A program made the translations under genes and the position numbers. Of a DNA stretch of 64,000 nucleotides, positions 44,406 to 55,714 are shown one piece after another. How positions within the stretch are numbered: the first letter of the stretch is position 1; every line of letters begins with the position of its first letter. A model generated the notes under the pieces. The model was not told the DNA's origin. It saw only the letters and a program-made list of their open reading frames with translations, and made no database searches. The stretch spans positions 124,001-188,000 of the forward strand of contig JAKUHH010000118.1 of the NCBI GenBank assembly GCA_022701365.1, read 5' to 3'. This DNA is from Mycocentrospora acerina. Taxonomy: Eukaryota; Ascomycota; Dothideomycetes; Pleosporales.

Positions 44406-44956
44406 GTCGAGGGTGTATGTACTACCCCTACTGTGCATGTATGGTCGGGGTGTTGTGTGCTATGGAAGGATGCAAGGACGGATGGATGGATCGTCTTCCA
44501 GCGACCATCTCGGTGCTATGACGAGCGGCGCGTGGTGGCTGCACGCGTGACTGACTAAGCGGTGGACAGAGCAGCTGGAGCACTACAGGAGCGATGCAGG
44601 AGCAAGATCAAGGTGCCAATCAGGTCGGCGACGCAGGACGGCGACGGTGAATGCGGGTGCATCTACTGTGTGTGTCATGTGCTGTTGTATCTGCTGTATT
44701 GGCTTCACTGCATGGGTGTGTTGTGTTGACTTCACTGCATGGGTGTTGTAGCTGTGGCTGGGCTGTGGCTGACCTGCTGGTCCAAGCGCGGCTGCCCGGC
44801 CCCCGGCCAAACTAGGGACATGGCGCGTTCCTGCAGGCCAGTCGTATTTTTTTGGCCTCACAACACGCCATCCCAGCCTCTCTCTCCACCCAAGACCAAC
44901 TCGCCTTTTCCTCCACACACGCACACCCCGCGTCTACTGGTTTTGCATCACACACA
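44406..44956. promoter_or_regulatory. Divergent intergenic region, metallophosphoesterase / RCC1
   Basis: 551 bp between start codons. It contains a 17-bp exact direct repeat, CTTCACTGCATGGGTGT, at 44703-44719 and 44730-44746. The promoter role is inferred. Confidence 0.45.
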
Positions 44957-46804
44957 ATGGCCCGTGTTGCCCCTTCCCGCGCAGCCAGCGCGAAGCCCGT
45001 CGAGGCGAGCGAGGCCAAAGTCAACGGCGTGAACGGCGTGAATGGCACGGGTACGTCACAGCCAGCACAGCTATCCCACCGCGACCGCCCATCGCTGACG
45101 CACACAGCCACGCGCCCAATCCGCACAAAGAAGACAGAGAGCGCGCCTCCCGCGGTGAACGGCACTGCGGCAGCGCCTGCGAAGCGCACTGCACGCGCCC
45201 GCGCCGCAAAGGACGTCGAGCCCATCGCCTCTGAGCCTGAGCCCGAGTCCGAGTCCGAGGCCGAATCTGCGCCTGCCCCCAAAAAGGCCGCGACCACCAA
45301 GCGCAAGAAGAGCGACGACAGCGAGGCCGAAGCCGAGACGGCGCCCGTCAAGAAGGCCAAGGTCGACAAGCCCAAGGCCCCGTTGAAGAAGCCCAAGGCC
45401 GCCAAAGTCGTCAAGGAGCCCAAGGAGCCCTCGAAGCCGCAGGCCAAGGGCCCGCGCCGCATGAAGGGCAAGAAGAACGAGATCAACGTGCTCCGCTACA
45501 CCGAGCCGCTCAAGGTCTTTGTCTTTGGCGAGGGCAGCTCCGGCGAGCTCGGCTTCGGCGCGACAAAAAAGGCCATCGATGTCAAGCGACCGCGCTTCAA
45601 CGAGGCGCTGACCAACCACAAGGTCGTCAGGATCGCGACGGGCGGCATGCACGTCGTCGCCCTCACACAGGACAACCGCATCCTGACCTGGGGCGTCAAC
45701 GACAACGGCGCCCTTGGACGCGACACGTCACACGTCGAGGCCAAGATGCGCGATCTTGATGCTGACGACTCCGACTCCGACTCGGAGGATGAGACTGGCG
45801 GCCTGAACGAAGCCGAGGCGACGCCCACCGCCGTCTCTTCCGAGTACTTCCCTGACGACACCGTCTTTGTCGACATCGCCGCTGGCGACAGCTGCACTTT
45901 TGCCCTCACCACCGAGGGTGCCGTCTACGGCTGGGGAACCTTCCGCAAAAACGAGGGTATTCTTGGTTTCGAGCGCGGCAGCCACACGGCGCGCTTCCCC
46001 GTCTACATTGAGGGTGTGACCAAAGTCACCCAGATCGCCTGTGGCACCAACCACGTCCTAGCGCTGGACAAGGACAAGCACGTCTACGCATGGGGCAACG
46101 GCCAGCAGAACCAGCTCGGTCGCCGTGTTACCGAGCGTACCCTCACCGAGTCGCTTCAGCCGAACCGTGTTGGCTTCCACGACAGCACCTTCAAGCGCCC
46201 AAGCCAACGCATTGTGCAGATTGCCTGCGGAGACTACCACGGCCTCGCCATTGCTGACGACGGCCACATCTGGGCCTGGGGCGCCAACAACTACTGCGAG
46301 ACGGGCTATGCTGAGAATGCCGGTGCAGACGATGCCAGTGTTTTGGCCCCAAGGATCATCCAGAGCCTGGAAAACAAGAACATTGAGTTTTTGTCAGGAG
46401 GCTCGCATCACAACATTGCCATTACCAAGGATGGGCAAGTCTTGGTTTGGGGTCGTTGCGATGGCTCCCAGACTGGTATCCCGGCCTCGCAGCTGGATGC
46501 CGAGGAGGACGGCGAGAAGGTGCTGAAGAACAACGGCAAGCCCAAGATTCTGATTGAGCCCACACCTGTTCCCAACCTCAAGAACATTGTCGCAGGGTCA
46601 TGCGGACCCGAGCACACCATTGTCATCGACAAGGACGGCAAGGCCTACTCGTGGGGCTTCTCAGCCAACTACCAGACGGGCCAGGGCACAGACGACGACA
46701 TTGACGAGCCCACTCTGATTGACAACACTGCCGTCCGCGAGACCAAACTCACATGGGCCGGTTGCGGTGGGCAATATTCGATTCTAGCCTCCAAGAACGA
46801 GTGA
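44957..46804 (+). CDS. pim1: RCC1-type Ran guanine exchange factor
   Basis: Chromatin-bound exchange factor for the GTPase Ran, needed for nuclear transport and mitosis (yeast Srm1, fission yeast Pim1). The ATG at 44957 opens a long basic/acidic N-terminal extension (KKAKVDKPKAPLKKPKAAK). The RCC1 propeller follows: VFVFGEGSSGELGFG, RILTWGVNDNGALGRDT, VYGWGTFRKNEGILGF, VYAWGNGQQNQLGRR, IWAWGANNYCETGYA, VLVWGRCDGSQTGIP and YSWGFSANYQTGQG, seven blades. Read straight through it is 615 aa. A likely 57-nt intron at 45051-45107 (GTACGT donor, CTGAC branch, CACAG acceptor) contains no stop and keeps frame, giving 596 aa if spliced. Confidence 0.92.
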   Translation: MARVAPSRAASAKPVEASEAKVNGVNGVNGTGTSQPAQLSHRDRPSLTHTATRPIRTKKTESAPPAVNGTAAAPAKRTARARAAKDVEPIASEPEPESESEAESAPAPKKAATTKRKKSDDSEAEAETAPVKKAKVDKPKAPLKKPKAAKVVKEPKEPSKPQAKGPRRMKGKKNEINVLRYTEPLKVFVFGEGSSGELGFGATKKAIDVKRPRFNEALTNHKVVRIATGGMHVVALTQDNRILTWGVNDNGALGRDTSHVEAKMRDLDADDSDSDSEDETGGLNEAEATPTAVSSEYFPDDTVFVDIAAGDSCTFALTTEGAVYGWGTFRKNEGILGFERGSHTARFPVYIEGVTKVTQIACGTNHVLALDKDKHVYAWGNGQQNQLGRRVTERTLTESLQPNRVGFHDSTFKRPSQRIVQIACGDYHGLAIADDGHIWAWGANNYCETGYAENAGADDASVLAPRIIQSLENKNIEFLSGGSHHNIAITKDGQVLVWGRCDGSQTGIPASQLDAEEDGEKVLKNNGKPKILIEPTPVPNLKNIVAGSCGPEHTIVIDKDGKAYSWGFSANYQTGQGTDDDIDEPTLIDNTAVRETKLTWAGCGGQYSILASKNE

Positions 46805-47057
46805 GAGCCATGGAAGAGGAAAGGAAAAAAAAATTAGATTCTAGGGCTCCGCAGCCAGAAATGAAAGAGATTGATCTGGTGTGTTGCTCTGCTGCTGCTG
46901 CTGCCTTTATTATGCGCACGCGCAAACAAATTGCACAAATTTCTATTCATCTATTTGAGATTGTTCTTTTTTGCATACATGGCGTTTTTTTCTCTTCATA
47001 AATGAGGGGAGGGGGGGGGAAGGCATAGCGTTGGCTTTTTTTCGTCTCTTTTCTTTT

Positions 47058-47061
<4 letters not shown>

Positions 47062-47094
<33 letters not shown>
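47062..47094. repeat. Dinucleotide microsatellite (TC)n
   Basis: An uninterrupted TC run of about 33 bp. Confidence 0.95.
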
Positions 47095-47098
<4 letters not shown>

Positions 47099-47330
47099 AT
47101 CTCTGTCTCTGTCTCTGTTTTAATTGGGGAAGGGGTAAACTGCTTAGGGTGGGTTTCGGACGAATTACGTCGTCATGCCCATATTTGGAGGAGGAGATGG
47201 AGGACTGTGCATCACTTATTGTAGTTGTAGGTTTAGAGATGCTAGTAGTAGTAGTAGTCAAATACCATGAATTTCTCTACTTTACAATTCTTTACCATGC
47301 TCATCGTCGTCCTGAGGTGTCGCTGCGTCA

Positions 47331-47354
47331 TGTGATGTGATGTGATGTGATGTG
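47331..47354. repeat. Pentanucleotide array (TGTGA)4
   Basis: Four exact TGTGA units and a partial fifth. Confidence 0.95.
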
Positions 47355-47734
47355 GACGTGTCTGTTTGCCATGTTCATGTTCATGTTCAAGTTGATATTG
47401 TTAATGTTGTAAGCTCTTCTCCCCTTCCCCTCACACCTACTACGTCTCCGACACCAGCGCTCAACAAGTCGTTTGAATGCTCATTTGCTTGCTCCCATAA
47501 TGTACGTGTAGCGTAGCCTAGGAGGCATTCCAGGCGTGGAGAAAAACTCCTCATTTCCATGTAATACAGCCTCTCTCTTCCTCTTTCTCTTTCTTCCCCA
47601 TTCTCCCTCCCCCCTCCCCTCTCTCTACGCATAAACGTACACGTTATTTTTGTACAAATCCCCCTCCCCTCCATCCCACCCCACTCAATTCATCCCAATT
47701 CATCCCAATTCACCTCATCTCATCTCATCCCCCA

Positions 47735-48383
47735 TCACGAAACCGGCGCCTCGCCCTCGCCCTGCCTCAACCCCTCCAGTGTCCTCTTCACCTCCCCAAT
47801 CTCCACAATGCTCTGCCCCCCTCCACACCCAACCCTCAACACATTCTCCGCATACGGATGACTCCTCCCCTCAAACGTCTTCAGCCTGGCCAGCCTCTCC
47901 TTCCGCAGCCGATTCTTCGGCAACATGCCACTCACGGCCTTGCGCAAGACCTCGCCGCCCCCCCACTTGGCCATCATGCGGTCCATGCTGATTTCCTTGA
48001 GGCTGCCCGGGCGGGTCGTGTGCGTGCGGTACAGCTTCTGGAAGCGTTTTTTGCCCGTGACGTGCAGGTTTGCGCAGTCGATGGCGACGACGTAGTCGCC
48101 GCAGTCGGTCGAGGGGTCGAAGATGGGCTTGTGTTTGCCCATGAGGGTTAGGGCGATGGAGGAGGCGACGCGGCCGAGGGCGCGGGGGTCGGAGCCAATG
48201 TCCAGGAGGTGCCAGGAGCGGGCGTAGGCGAGGCGGGTCTGGTGGTGGAGGTGGTTAGTATGGTGGTGATTATGAGAGACTTGGAGATGGAGTAGAATGT
48301 GCTATGCACATGCAGAGGTTCGCTGAATGACAAAGAAGAGAAAAGAAGAGAGGTGTATGTACCTTGCCTATTACTTGCGACAT
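47735..48383 (-). CDS. MRPL23: Mitochondrial ribosomal protein uL13m (MRPL23)
   Basis: Large-subunit mitoribosomal protein of the bacterial L13 family. Exons 48383-48363 and 48238-47735 give 174 aa; the first exon encodes only MSQVIGK. The joined protein reads TRLAYARSWHLLDIGSDPRALGRVASSIALTLMGK, the standard L13 opening, then DYVVAIDCANLHVTGKK and the signature AVSGMLPKNRLRKERLARLKTFEG. The C-terminus extends somewhat beyond bacterial L13. Divergent from CCS1 with 494 bp between starts. Confidence 0.94.
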
Positions 48384-48877
48384 GATGGCGACGACGACGA
48401 CAACAACAACAACAGCCAATGGCCCTTTTAAATGCCTGATTCCCTGTACTCTGGCGAAAAACACACCAAATCTCAAATCTCTAATCTCTTACACCTAGAA
48501 CTAGCAACTCTGACGCGGGCGCAACTGGGTTGGCAAAAGGGAAACTAGAGACTCAATCGTCCTCCCAACCCGCCGCCAAGCAAGAATCCGAACATTTCCC
48601 TCTGGAACACAAGGAAAAAAACTATCACGTGACGAACATCTGATCACCAGCAGGGATTGGCCGCCCCTCTACCCCCCCGCCCGCGGTGCCCGGCCGACGA
48701 CGGATTTCAAAGCGACTTGCAAGACGTGACCATTTATTCAATTCGCAATTCTGTATTCCCCCTCCCTCTAAATCTCAAAAACCTACAATATCCAGTTTCT
48801 TTACTGTTTGGATTCACAGCTACCCTTTTTTAAATTTATTTTCCCTATCAAGAGAGAGAGAGAGTAAGAGAGGAAGA
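48384..48877. promoter_or_regulatory. Divergent intergenic region uL13m / CCS1
   Basis: It contains a CAC(A/G)TG-like box at about 48627 (ATCACGTGACG) and a GA tract just before the CCS1 start. The promoter role is inferred from layout. Confidence 0.45.
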
Positions 48878-50206
48878 ATGACGGTCCCGGCGTTTGAAAC
48901 CATCTTCGCGGTGCCCATGACGTGCGAGGCCTGCGTCGAGGACATTACTGCGTCGCTGCATCAGCTGAGTGGTACGATCTTCTTTTATCTGTTCACTCAT
49001 TCTTTCCTTTATCCTTTTGACTTATTTTGTTGTGGTCAATTGTCCCGCCCAGTCGAGTAAAGTACAGTCCAGTCCAGTGCAATCAATGCACGTCATTTGG
49101 CAACTGGATGGAAGGAGAATACATATATCTTTACATAAATATATATATCCATTTTAGTGGAAGTAATACGAGTGTTGGCTTACACTTGCTAATGTTGGAG
49201 ATTTAGGAATCAATAAAATCACGGCCAATCTCAAGGAGCAGCTGGTTGCTGTAGAGGGCACGGCGGCACCCTCGGCGATTGTAGAGGCAATTCAGGGGAC
49301 GGGGCGGGATGCTATTCTACGCGGGTCGGGCAAGTCGAATAGTAAGTTTGCATTTTTATTCTATTTTTATATATATGCATTCATCATCATCAACATCACT
49401 TTTCTGGAAGCTATATGCAGCCACCTTGGTAATTGCTTTGTTTACACCTTTTTTTATTGACCTTTGATTTAGGCGCCGCAGTCTGCATTCTAGAATCCCA
49501 CGCCGTTCATGTGGAAAACAAGGTCCGTGGATTGGTCCGCATGGTGGAAGTCGCACCGGGCATGACCGTTGTGGATGTCAGTATTAGAGGACTCTCGCCT
49601 GGGACTTACCATGTCACGGTCCGAGAACGAGGCGACATCTCCGAGGGGCCCGAGTCTACCGGTGGGATTTGGGAAGCTGGCAAGGCCGATCAGCAAGGCA
49701 AGGCAAGTCGGGGCGTATTTGGCACGGTTCAAGTGAGCAAGGACGGCGTGGGTGCTGCGTTCTTGGACAGGCCGATTCAGATCTGGGAGATGATTGGGAG
49801 GAGCATCGTGGTTGCGAGAGAGCAGGACGGAAAGGTGAGTGTGAATGGCTTTTGCTGGGTTCATGTGGCGCTGACATGCATGCTGCAGTTTGATAAGAAC
49901 GACGCGGATACGTTGGTGGGTGTTATTGCTCGAAGCGCTGGCGTTTGGGACAGTAAGTTTAGCCTTTTTTTTTTCTTTCTTTCCTGGGACTGCCCTACAG
50001 ATCTGCCACGTCTCTTTTCCATTCATTCATTCATTCACTCCAATCCAATCCAATCCAATCCAATCGTTCTACACCCTCTGCCCTGCATGTCTTTCCAAAT
50101 AGCCGCTAACCATGATCCAATGACAGACGACAAGACGGTCTGCTCATGCTCTGGCAAGACCGTGTGGCAGGAACGGGAGGAGCAGCGGGATCGCGGCATG
50201 CTATGA
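48878..50206 (+). CDS. CCS1: Copper chaperone for superoxide dismutase
   Basis: Delivers copper to Cu,Zn-SOD1 and forms its disulfide, in cytosol and mitochondrial intermembrane space. Exons 48878-48971, 49207-49341, 49473-49834, 49889-49952 and 50127-50206 give 244 aa. Domain 1 is Atx1-like with the copper site MTCEAC and a GINKITANLKEQLVAVEG continuation. Domain 2 resembles SOD1 (GLVRMVEVAPGMTVVDVSIRGLSPGTYHVTV, GRSIVVARE, DTLVGVIARSAGVWDN). Domain 3 has the CxC delivery motif in TVCSCSGKTVW. Introns vary from 54 to 235 nt, and the fourth contains two short tandem arrays. Confidence 0.95.
50021..50064. repeat. (ATTC)4 and (CCAAT)5 arrays in CCS1 intron 4
   Basis: Four ATTC units at 50021-50036 and five exact CCAAT units at 50040-50064. 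Confidence 0.93.
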
Positions 50207-51292
50207 GCTCGGGGGTGTATGAGCCAAGTTAAACAAGACTCTGTATGGAAATGAAGTACCTCTAGACAAGCCGTTTTGTGCGTGTTGCAATGCCGCCATG
50301 CCTGGACACTCAGGCCAACCCCTCGTCTTGATGCCCCACGGGAGGCTCTCCAAAGGCGTTAAACCACTTGAATCCGGCCAACCCCGTACCTGCATGAACC
50401 CGAGCCCTGCGCGGCCTGAGGACGATTATGCAGTCAGCCTTGGAATTCCCAGCTGCAAGTGGGCAGGGCAGAAATGAACAGAAACGACATCACGTGGCTG
50501 TCTCAGTCGCGCGTGCGCCCTGGAACAAACTTCAAACGCCATCAAATCACCATCGTCCCACGGGGGTCCATGGCGATGCTCGCCGCAATGCTGCATTGCC
50601 ATCCTCTCCGACCCAAGGAGGCTGACCGCGCTTGACGGGATAGCAGACTCGTGGCAATATCGGATGGCGGTGGTGTCATGCGGGCACGAGATGGGTGGCG
50701 GTGACCTGGTGCACTTGGAAGCGCTGTGGATGTCAGTTTCACGATGCAGGGGGTCCAATCATGGCCGTGGACTCTGTGCCGGCCAAGGCTTGTCTTCGAG
50801 ACGCGCTGGGCTTCAGAACAGGCCTCCCCACCTGTGCCAGCCTGCAGCCGCCCGCCAAATGCTCGCCGTGTCCCTGCTGCTGCGTCGTCGTCGTCGTGTC
50901 CCTGAATTTTGCTTCCTTCCACCCTTGAACGGCCTGTCCGAGTGCCCTTAATATACGCGTCTCTGTCCAGTCGTTTTCCCAACGCGCGCGCATCCCCCGC
51001 CGACACCTCCGAGGAACCCTTGAACATCGATAGCAGCTGGGCCAACATCAAGCACCGCATGCCACCCTCCAAAACTTGGACCTGCGCATATCTAAACGTC
51101 ACGTTACCCTAATCAATTATTCGATCCAGAAAAAAAAGAAAATTGCTTCTCAGCTGGCAGCACTTTGGACGACTCGATACCCCTCATCTGCGGAGAAGTA
51201 GTAGTAGTAGAAGTAGTAGCAGGAGAGACGCCGGCCAGTTGAGGCTCGACAACACCACACCACCGCAAGGCAGTGGAAACTAATCACGCGCC
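50207..51292. other. Intergenic, GC-rich, upstream of noxR
   Basis: Overlapping frames on both strands but no recognised protein. A GTAGTAGTAG-type tract lies at about 51197-51222. Probably the noxR promoter and leader. Confidence 0.5.
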
Positions 51293-53150
51293 ATGTCTCT
51301 CAAACAGGTGCGCTTCTTGCTTCTGCGCTGTGTTGCTCCTTCCGCTCAATTGCTGATGGCGGGGTAGGAAATCGAGACGTGGGTGGCAGCTCTCGCCAGC
51401 TACGATAACAACGACTTCGACGACGCACTCAAGGTGTTTGACCAGATCTCCGACACTTCCAAGATCCTGTTCAACTGCGGCGTCATCCACGCGACGCTCG
51501 GAGAACATGAGAAGGCGGTGAGTCAGGAGTGAGCGGGAACGGTGGGAGAAGGGTCACATGCTCATAGTTGCGCAGGTCGACTGCTACCAGAGAGCCGTCA
51601 AGCTGGACCAGTATCTCGCCGTCGCCTACTTCCAGCAGGGCGTCTCCAACTTCTTGATGGGCGACTTCGAGGAGGCGCTCGCCAACTTCAACGACACGCT
51701 TCTCTATCTGCGCGGAAACAACAACATCGACTACGAGCAGCTGGGACTCAAGTTCAAGCTGTACTCGTGTGAAGTCCTGTTCAACCGCGGTCTCTGCTAC
51801 ATCTACCTGCAGCAGCGGGATGCGGGACTGCAGGACTTGCAATTCGCGGCGAAAGAGAAGGTGGTCGCAGACCATGACGTGATCGACGAGGCCATCAGGG
51901 AAGACGCAGAGGTACGACTTCGCGTCGACAAGCCTCCACGCTCAACTAACATTATTTCCAGGGCTACACCGTCTTCTCCATCCCAGTCGGCATCGTGTAC
52001 CGACCCAATGAGGCCAAGGTCAAGAATTTGAAGACAAAGGACTACCTCGGAAAGGCCCGTTTGGTCGCCGCTTCAGACAGAATGAATGCATTCACCGGGT
52101 TCGCCGGCGCCGAGTTGAAGAAATCAAGCAGTGTGGTCAAGGACGACCGGCCTGAAGAGAAGATCTCCTTTGCCGCAACAAACTTGGTCAAGCCAGAGCT
52201 TCAGAGCAGGGTGCGCCAGCAGTCGGAGCCTCCAAGAACCCGCGATGTCTTCCCGCCCACGCCACCACCGGAGTCGGAGAGCCGAAGGTCTGCTGGCAGC
52301 AGCGATGGCCCCACAACGAGTCGCGCTCAGTCTGTCCGTGGCGGTGGACCTAAGCCCCAAGCATTGAATCTCGGAAGAGCCGCCTTTGACCAGCCGGGCG
52401 ATGTACCCCGGCGCGCTGCTACACAACGCTCCATGTCCGAGCGGCCACCGCAGAATCGATTCGAGCCCACCCGCTCCGAGTCTATGCGCGATCGACCGAA
52501 GCCACGTCGAATCGACGAACCGCGTCGCCGCGGATCAGATGACGACATACTAGACGAATACTACGACGAACTCGATTCGTACCAGCCGCCGCGGTCCAAC
52601 CGCCGTTCAGCCGCTCGCTCGAGACAAGGTGGGTCCCGTCGCCCCGCATATATTGAAGAAGAAGACGAAGACGATTACGATGGAAGCGATCTCGATGACG
52701 CTGAATTTGAAATGATGCCTCGTACCTCAAAGTCCAGACGACGGTCGCCTGCACGCTCCGCGCGCTCCGGTGGCGGCGGCGGTGGAGCCAGCACCCGCAG
52801 CGGCATAAACGGCAAGATAAAAGTCAAGGTCCACGCCGGCGACACGCGATACGTCTTCCTAAGCCCAGACATGGGGATGCGCGAGTTTGTGCAGTCGATC
52901 CGCGAGAAGTTTGGCTTGAGGCAAAACTTCAAGGTTGAAATCAAGGATGATGGCGACATGATTACCATGGCAGACCAAGACGACCTGGACATGGCAGTTG
53001 AAACGGCGAAGAGTAATGCGCGCAAAGATGGCAGTGATGTGCCGAAGATGGAGGTAAGTTTTTCAATCCACTCATCTCAAAGTTGTGTGTGTGTCGCGTG
53101 CTACAACATGATGCTAACAACACGTGCAGGTTTGGATTAGAGAAGTGTAG
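51293..53150 (+). CDS. noxR: NADPH oxidase regulator NoxR (p67phox homologue)
   Basis: Activates fungal NADPH oxidases NoxA and NoxB through Rac, controlling hyphal fusion, sexual development and, in pathogens, infection. Exons 51293-51307, 51368-51517, 51576-51911, 51962-53053 and 53130-53150 give 537 aa. Four N-terminal TPRs (residues 1 to about 165) include ALKVFDQISDTSKILFNCGVIHATLGEHEKAVDCYQRAV-type helices. An activation-region match is GYTVFSIPVGIVYRP. A Pro/Ser/Arg-rich linker with PPTPPPES follows. The PB1 domain is at about 430-525 with the acidic motif KDDGDMITMADQDDLD. There is no SH3 domain, as in other fungal NoxR. The last exon encodes only VWIREV. Confidence 0.95.
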
Positions 53151-54222
53151 ACCAGAGATACCCTTGACATCACCAGCAAACACCTTATGACTTTTCTTTT
53201 ACATATTCCCAATTACACGTTGGTTTGACGAGGCGTATTGTATTGTTAGCGAGCATATTCACCCCGTTCGCATTTGTATGTTTCTTGTATCTCTGGCAGC
53301 CAGACAGACTGGGCTGTGCTGTGCTGGACTATATTGACCTGGGGCAGAGTAGGCTTGTAGGCTTGTAGGATTGCTGTAATTCCATGACATGAAAGAAGAC
53401 TCGTATGGCTATTCCCTCCCGTGAAATTAGAGTTCCAATTGTTTGACATGGCGTTTTTCTTTTGTTTGCAGTGCTGTTTTACAGTGGCGTTTTGCATGTT
53501 TGTCAAACATTGCTTGCTTGCTTGCTCGGGGGGGAAGAAGGGGGTAATGACGTGATGCGTGTGGTGTAGCAGTCTGTGTGTGAGATGGAGAAGAAGAAGA
53601 AGGAGAAGGAGAAGGAGAAGGAATAAAAAATAGAATCAGTAAGGGGTTTAAAAAAACAAAAGGTGTGTAGATGCTACTCGGCAGAGTTAAGCATCTGTCA
53701 CATGGCGATAAGATTTCTTGTTTATCTGACAGGAGAAAGAGGGAAGAGGGGGGGAGGGGGAAAGTCGTTTCAAAACGGACTTGGAAGATGATGGTCCCGA
53801 TGGTTTGGGTCTGGGAGCGTGTGAGTGTGCGTAAGTCGACAAGACGCTGCGGGAATACCCGACTCCATGTGTGAGGTGTGTGTGTCTATTTCTACACTTG
53901 TTATACATACAAAATCCCCCCGTCCCGTCCCGTCCCGTCTATTCTACAGACAGACGAGCAGGATTCACCACAGCAGCCTCTCTGAATGGGCCATGTCCTC
54001 ATCTACTGCACCTTGTACAAAAAAAAAGGTCATGCAAGAACGCCAGTTTAAAATTTCCCGTGTCGTCCCCGTCTCCCATATACTCGCTCGCATCGTCTGA
54101 TATATCTATTCTTCACGTGAAGCTCCTTTGTGTGCGTGCGCGCCGAGTCGCACGCCTTTCTTCCTCCGCATTTGTTTTCGTCGTTTGTAGTGTAAAGCGG
54201 GTGGGTGGGTGAGAGTGTGCAT
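53151..54222. other. Convergent 3' region (noxR / TOM6-like)
   Basis: Non-coding DNA with simple repeats: GAAGAAGGAGAAG tract near 53587-53622, and CCCGT array at 53919-53938. Confidence 0.6.
53919..53938. repeat. Pentanucleotide array (CCCGT)4
   Basis: Four exact CCCGT units. Confidence 0.95.
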
Positions 54223-54619
54223 TTACGCGGGGAGCAGAATCTCGGCCCAGCTGCTGTGCAGGAAAGTGACGCCGATCTGGTTTGGAGGTGTTAGTCTTGT
54301 TTCTCTTTATTTTCATAAACTCCCCCCTCCCCCTTTACCCCCTCTCTCATTCTCTTTCGCTTTCTGAATCGCGGAATTGTGGCCCTTTTATCCATCCCTC
54401 TCTGCGTATTCATCCACCTCTTCATCTCCCATCGCCATCTCCCGTCTTGACATGACATGATAGAACTCAACCCAGGATAGGACAGAATCTTACAGCGAAC
54501 AATCCAATTGCGGTAACCACGCTCCTGTTCTCCTTGCTCGCAACAGCGTACAGCGCCGATGACGCAAAGTTGGGCTCCGCAACGGTGCGGCCCTTGGAGT
54601 GGATTTGCTTGGGAGCCAT
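54223..54619 (-). CDS. Small tail-anchored-type mitochondrial protein, TOM6-like
   Basis: Exons 54619-54494 and 54276-54223, separated by a 217-nt intron, give 59 aa. The start MAPKQIHSKGRTVAE is basic. A single hydrophobic segment near the C-terminus (VVTAIGLFAIGVTFLHSSW) is followed by AEILLPA and a stop. Length, topology and the ending resemble yeast Tom6, which stabilises the outer-membrane TOM import complex and ends in a similar GVAF...L.P pattern. Similarity is weak by eye, so another small membrane subunit is possible. The perfect splice and frame make it a real gene despite its size. Confidence 0.6.
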
Positions 54620-55714
54620 GATGTGTGTTCTGAGCGGTGGAATTAGCGATTGAAGGTTGAAGTGTACGATGAATGGGGCGCGTACTGGGTGGTGTGGTGG
54701 TTGGGTTGGTGGGTTGTAATGAGGCGGCGGACTGGTGATGATGATGATGATGATGTTCCAGAAACTTTTGGCAAGGTGCGAGCGGGCAGGCGGGCGGACG
54801 GGCTGCTTATGTAATGGGGGTACACATTCACAGAACCATTATCACAGCGAAAGTATGAAATCTTGAATGTGATGAGCTGGTTGGATGTAGACTATGGCTT
54901 TTGACACTTCTAGAGTGAAAGTTGGGTGTGTTGAATCAACTCGGCAGATGTCACGTTCCCAGTCTGAACGCTCTGCACGCAACTCACACAACCATAATGC
55001 CTCAAGAGCAAACGTCACATGTGGACAGAATATACACGACACAAAACAACCCATGTCGTTGAATCCCAACGTGCTAATAAGTACCAGTACCCAATACAGC
55101 CTGATGCTAATACCATCAGAAAAAAAAACTCCAACCCATGCAACCAACCTCTTACAGTGACTCGTTCGTTCATGCCACCTTTATCGAGACCTAGAAGTCT
55201 CGTTGCACACAAAAATATGCCTGCCAGGCTAGCACCTGGATCTCAAAAGCATGAACATGGAACACGGCTAGCACCGGTCCTCCTGAAAGGGGGTAATCTT
55301 TGTAGAAGTGAAATGTAGAATGCGCAGAAAAAGGAGCAAAAAATCGCGGAAAGCAGGAAAAAAATCAATGTGAGGGACTTTGGTTGGATAGATAGTAATC
55401 AGAAGGGTCAGGATTTCCAAATTTTGTGCCAATAGCGAGGATCGTCGTCAGTTGAGCAATATACAGTAGCCGAGCGAACTTGAAAGGCGGGGGGGTTCAC
55501 GATAAAGACGGGTGGCTTGCGACAAGGCTGATGTAGATACTGAGCATGACGACCGCTAGTCAAAGGATGCTGCATCCATTCCCAGACGACCTATCAGAAG
55601 CAGTCAGCGCTATTTCAAGCAATAATTCAAATTGAAGGGTGTGTTGAGGAGTAATCAACATGGGTAGCTGCAGGATCGTATGCATGATGTAGCCGTCATC
55701 GTCAAGGGAGGGGC
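54620..55714. other. Intergenic, TOM6-like promoter and RING-LON 3' side
   Basis: It includes a GATGATGATG tract near 54736-54753. No gene was recognised. Confidence 0.5.

Larger units (their letters stand above)
46805..47734. other. Convergent 3' region (RCC1 / uL13m)
   Basis: Non-coding DNA with a TC dinucleotide tract at 47062-47094, a TGTGA array at 47331-47354, and CT-rich DNA before the uL13m stop. Confidence 0.65.
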
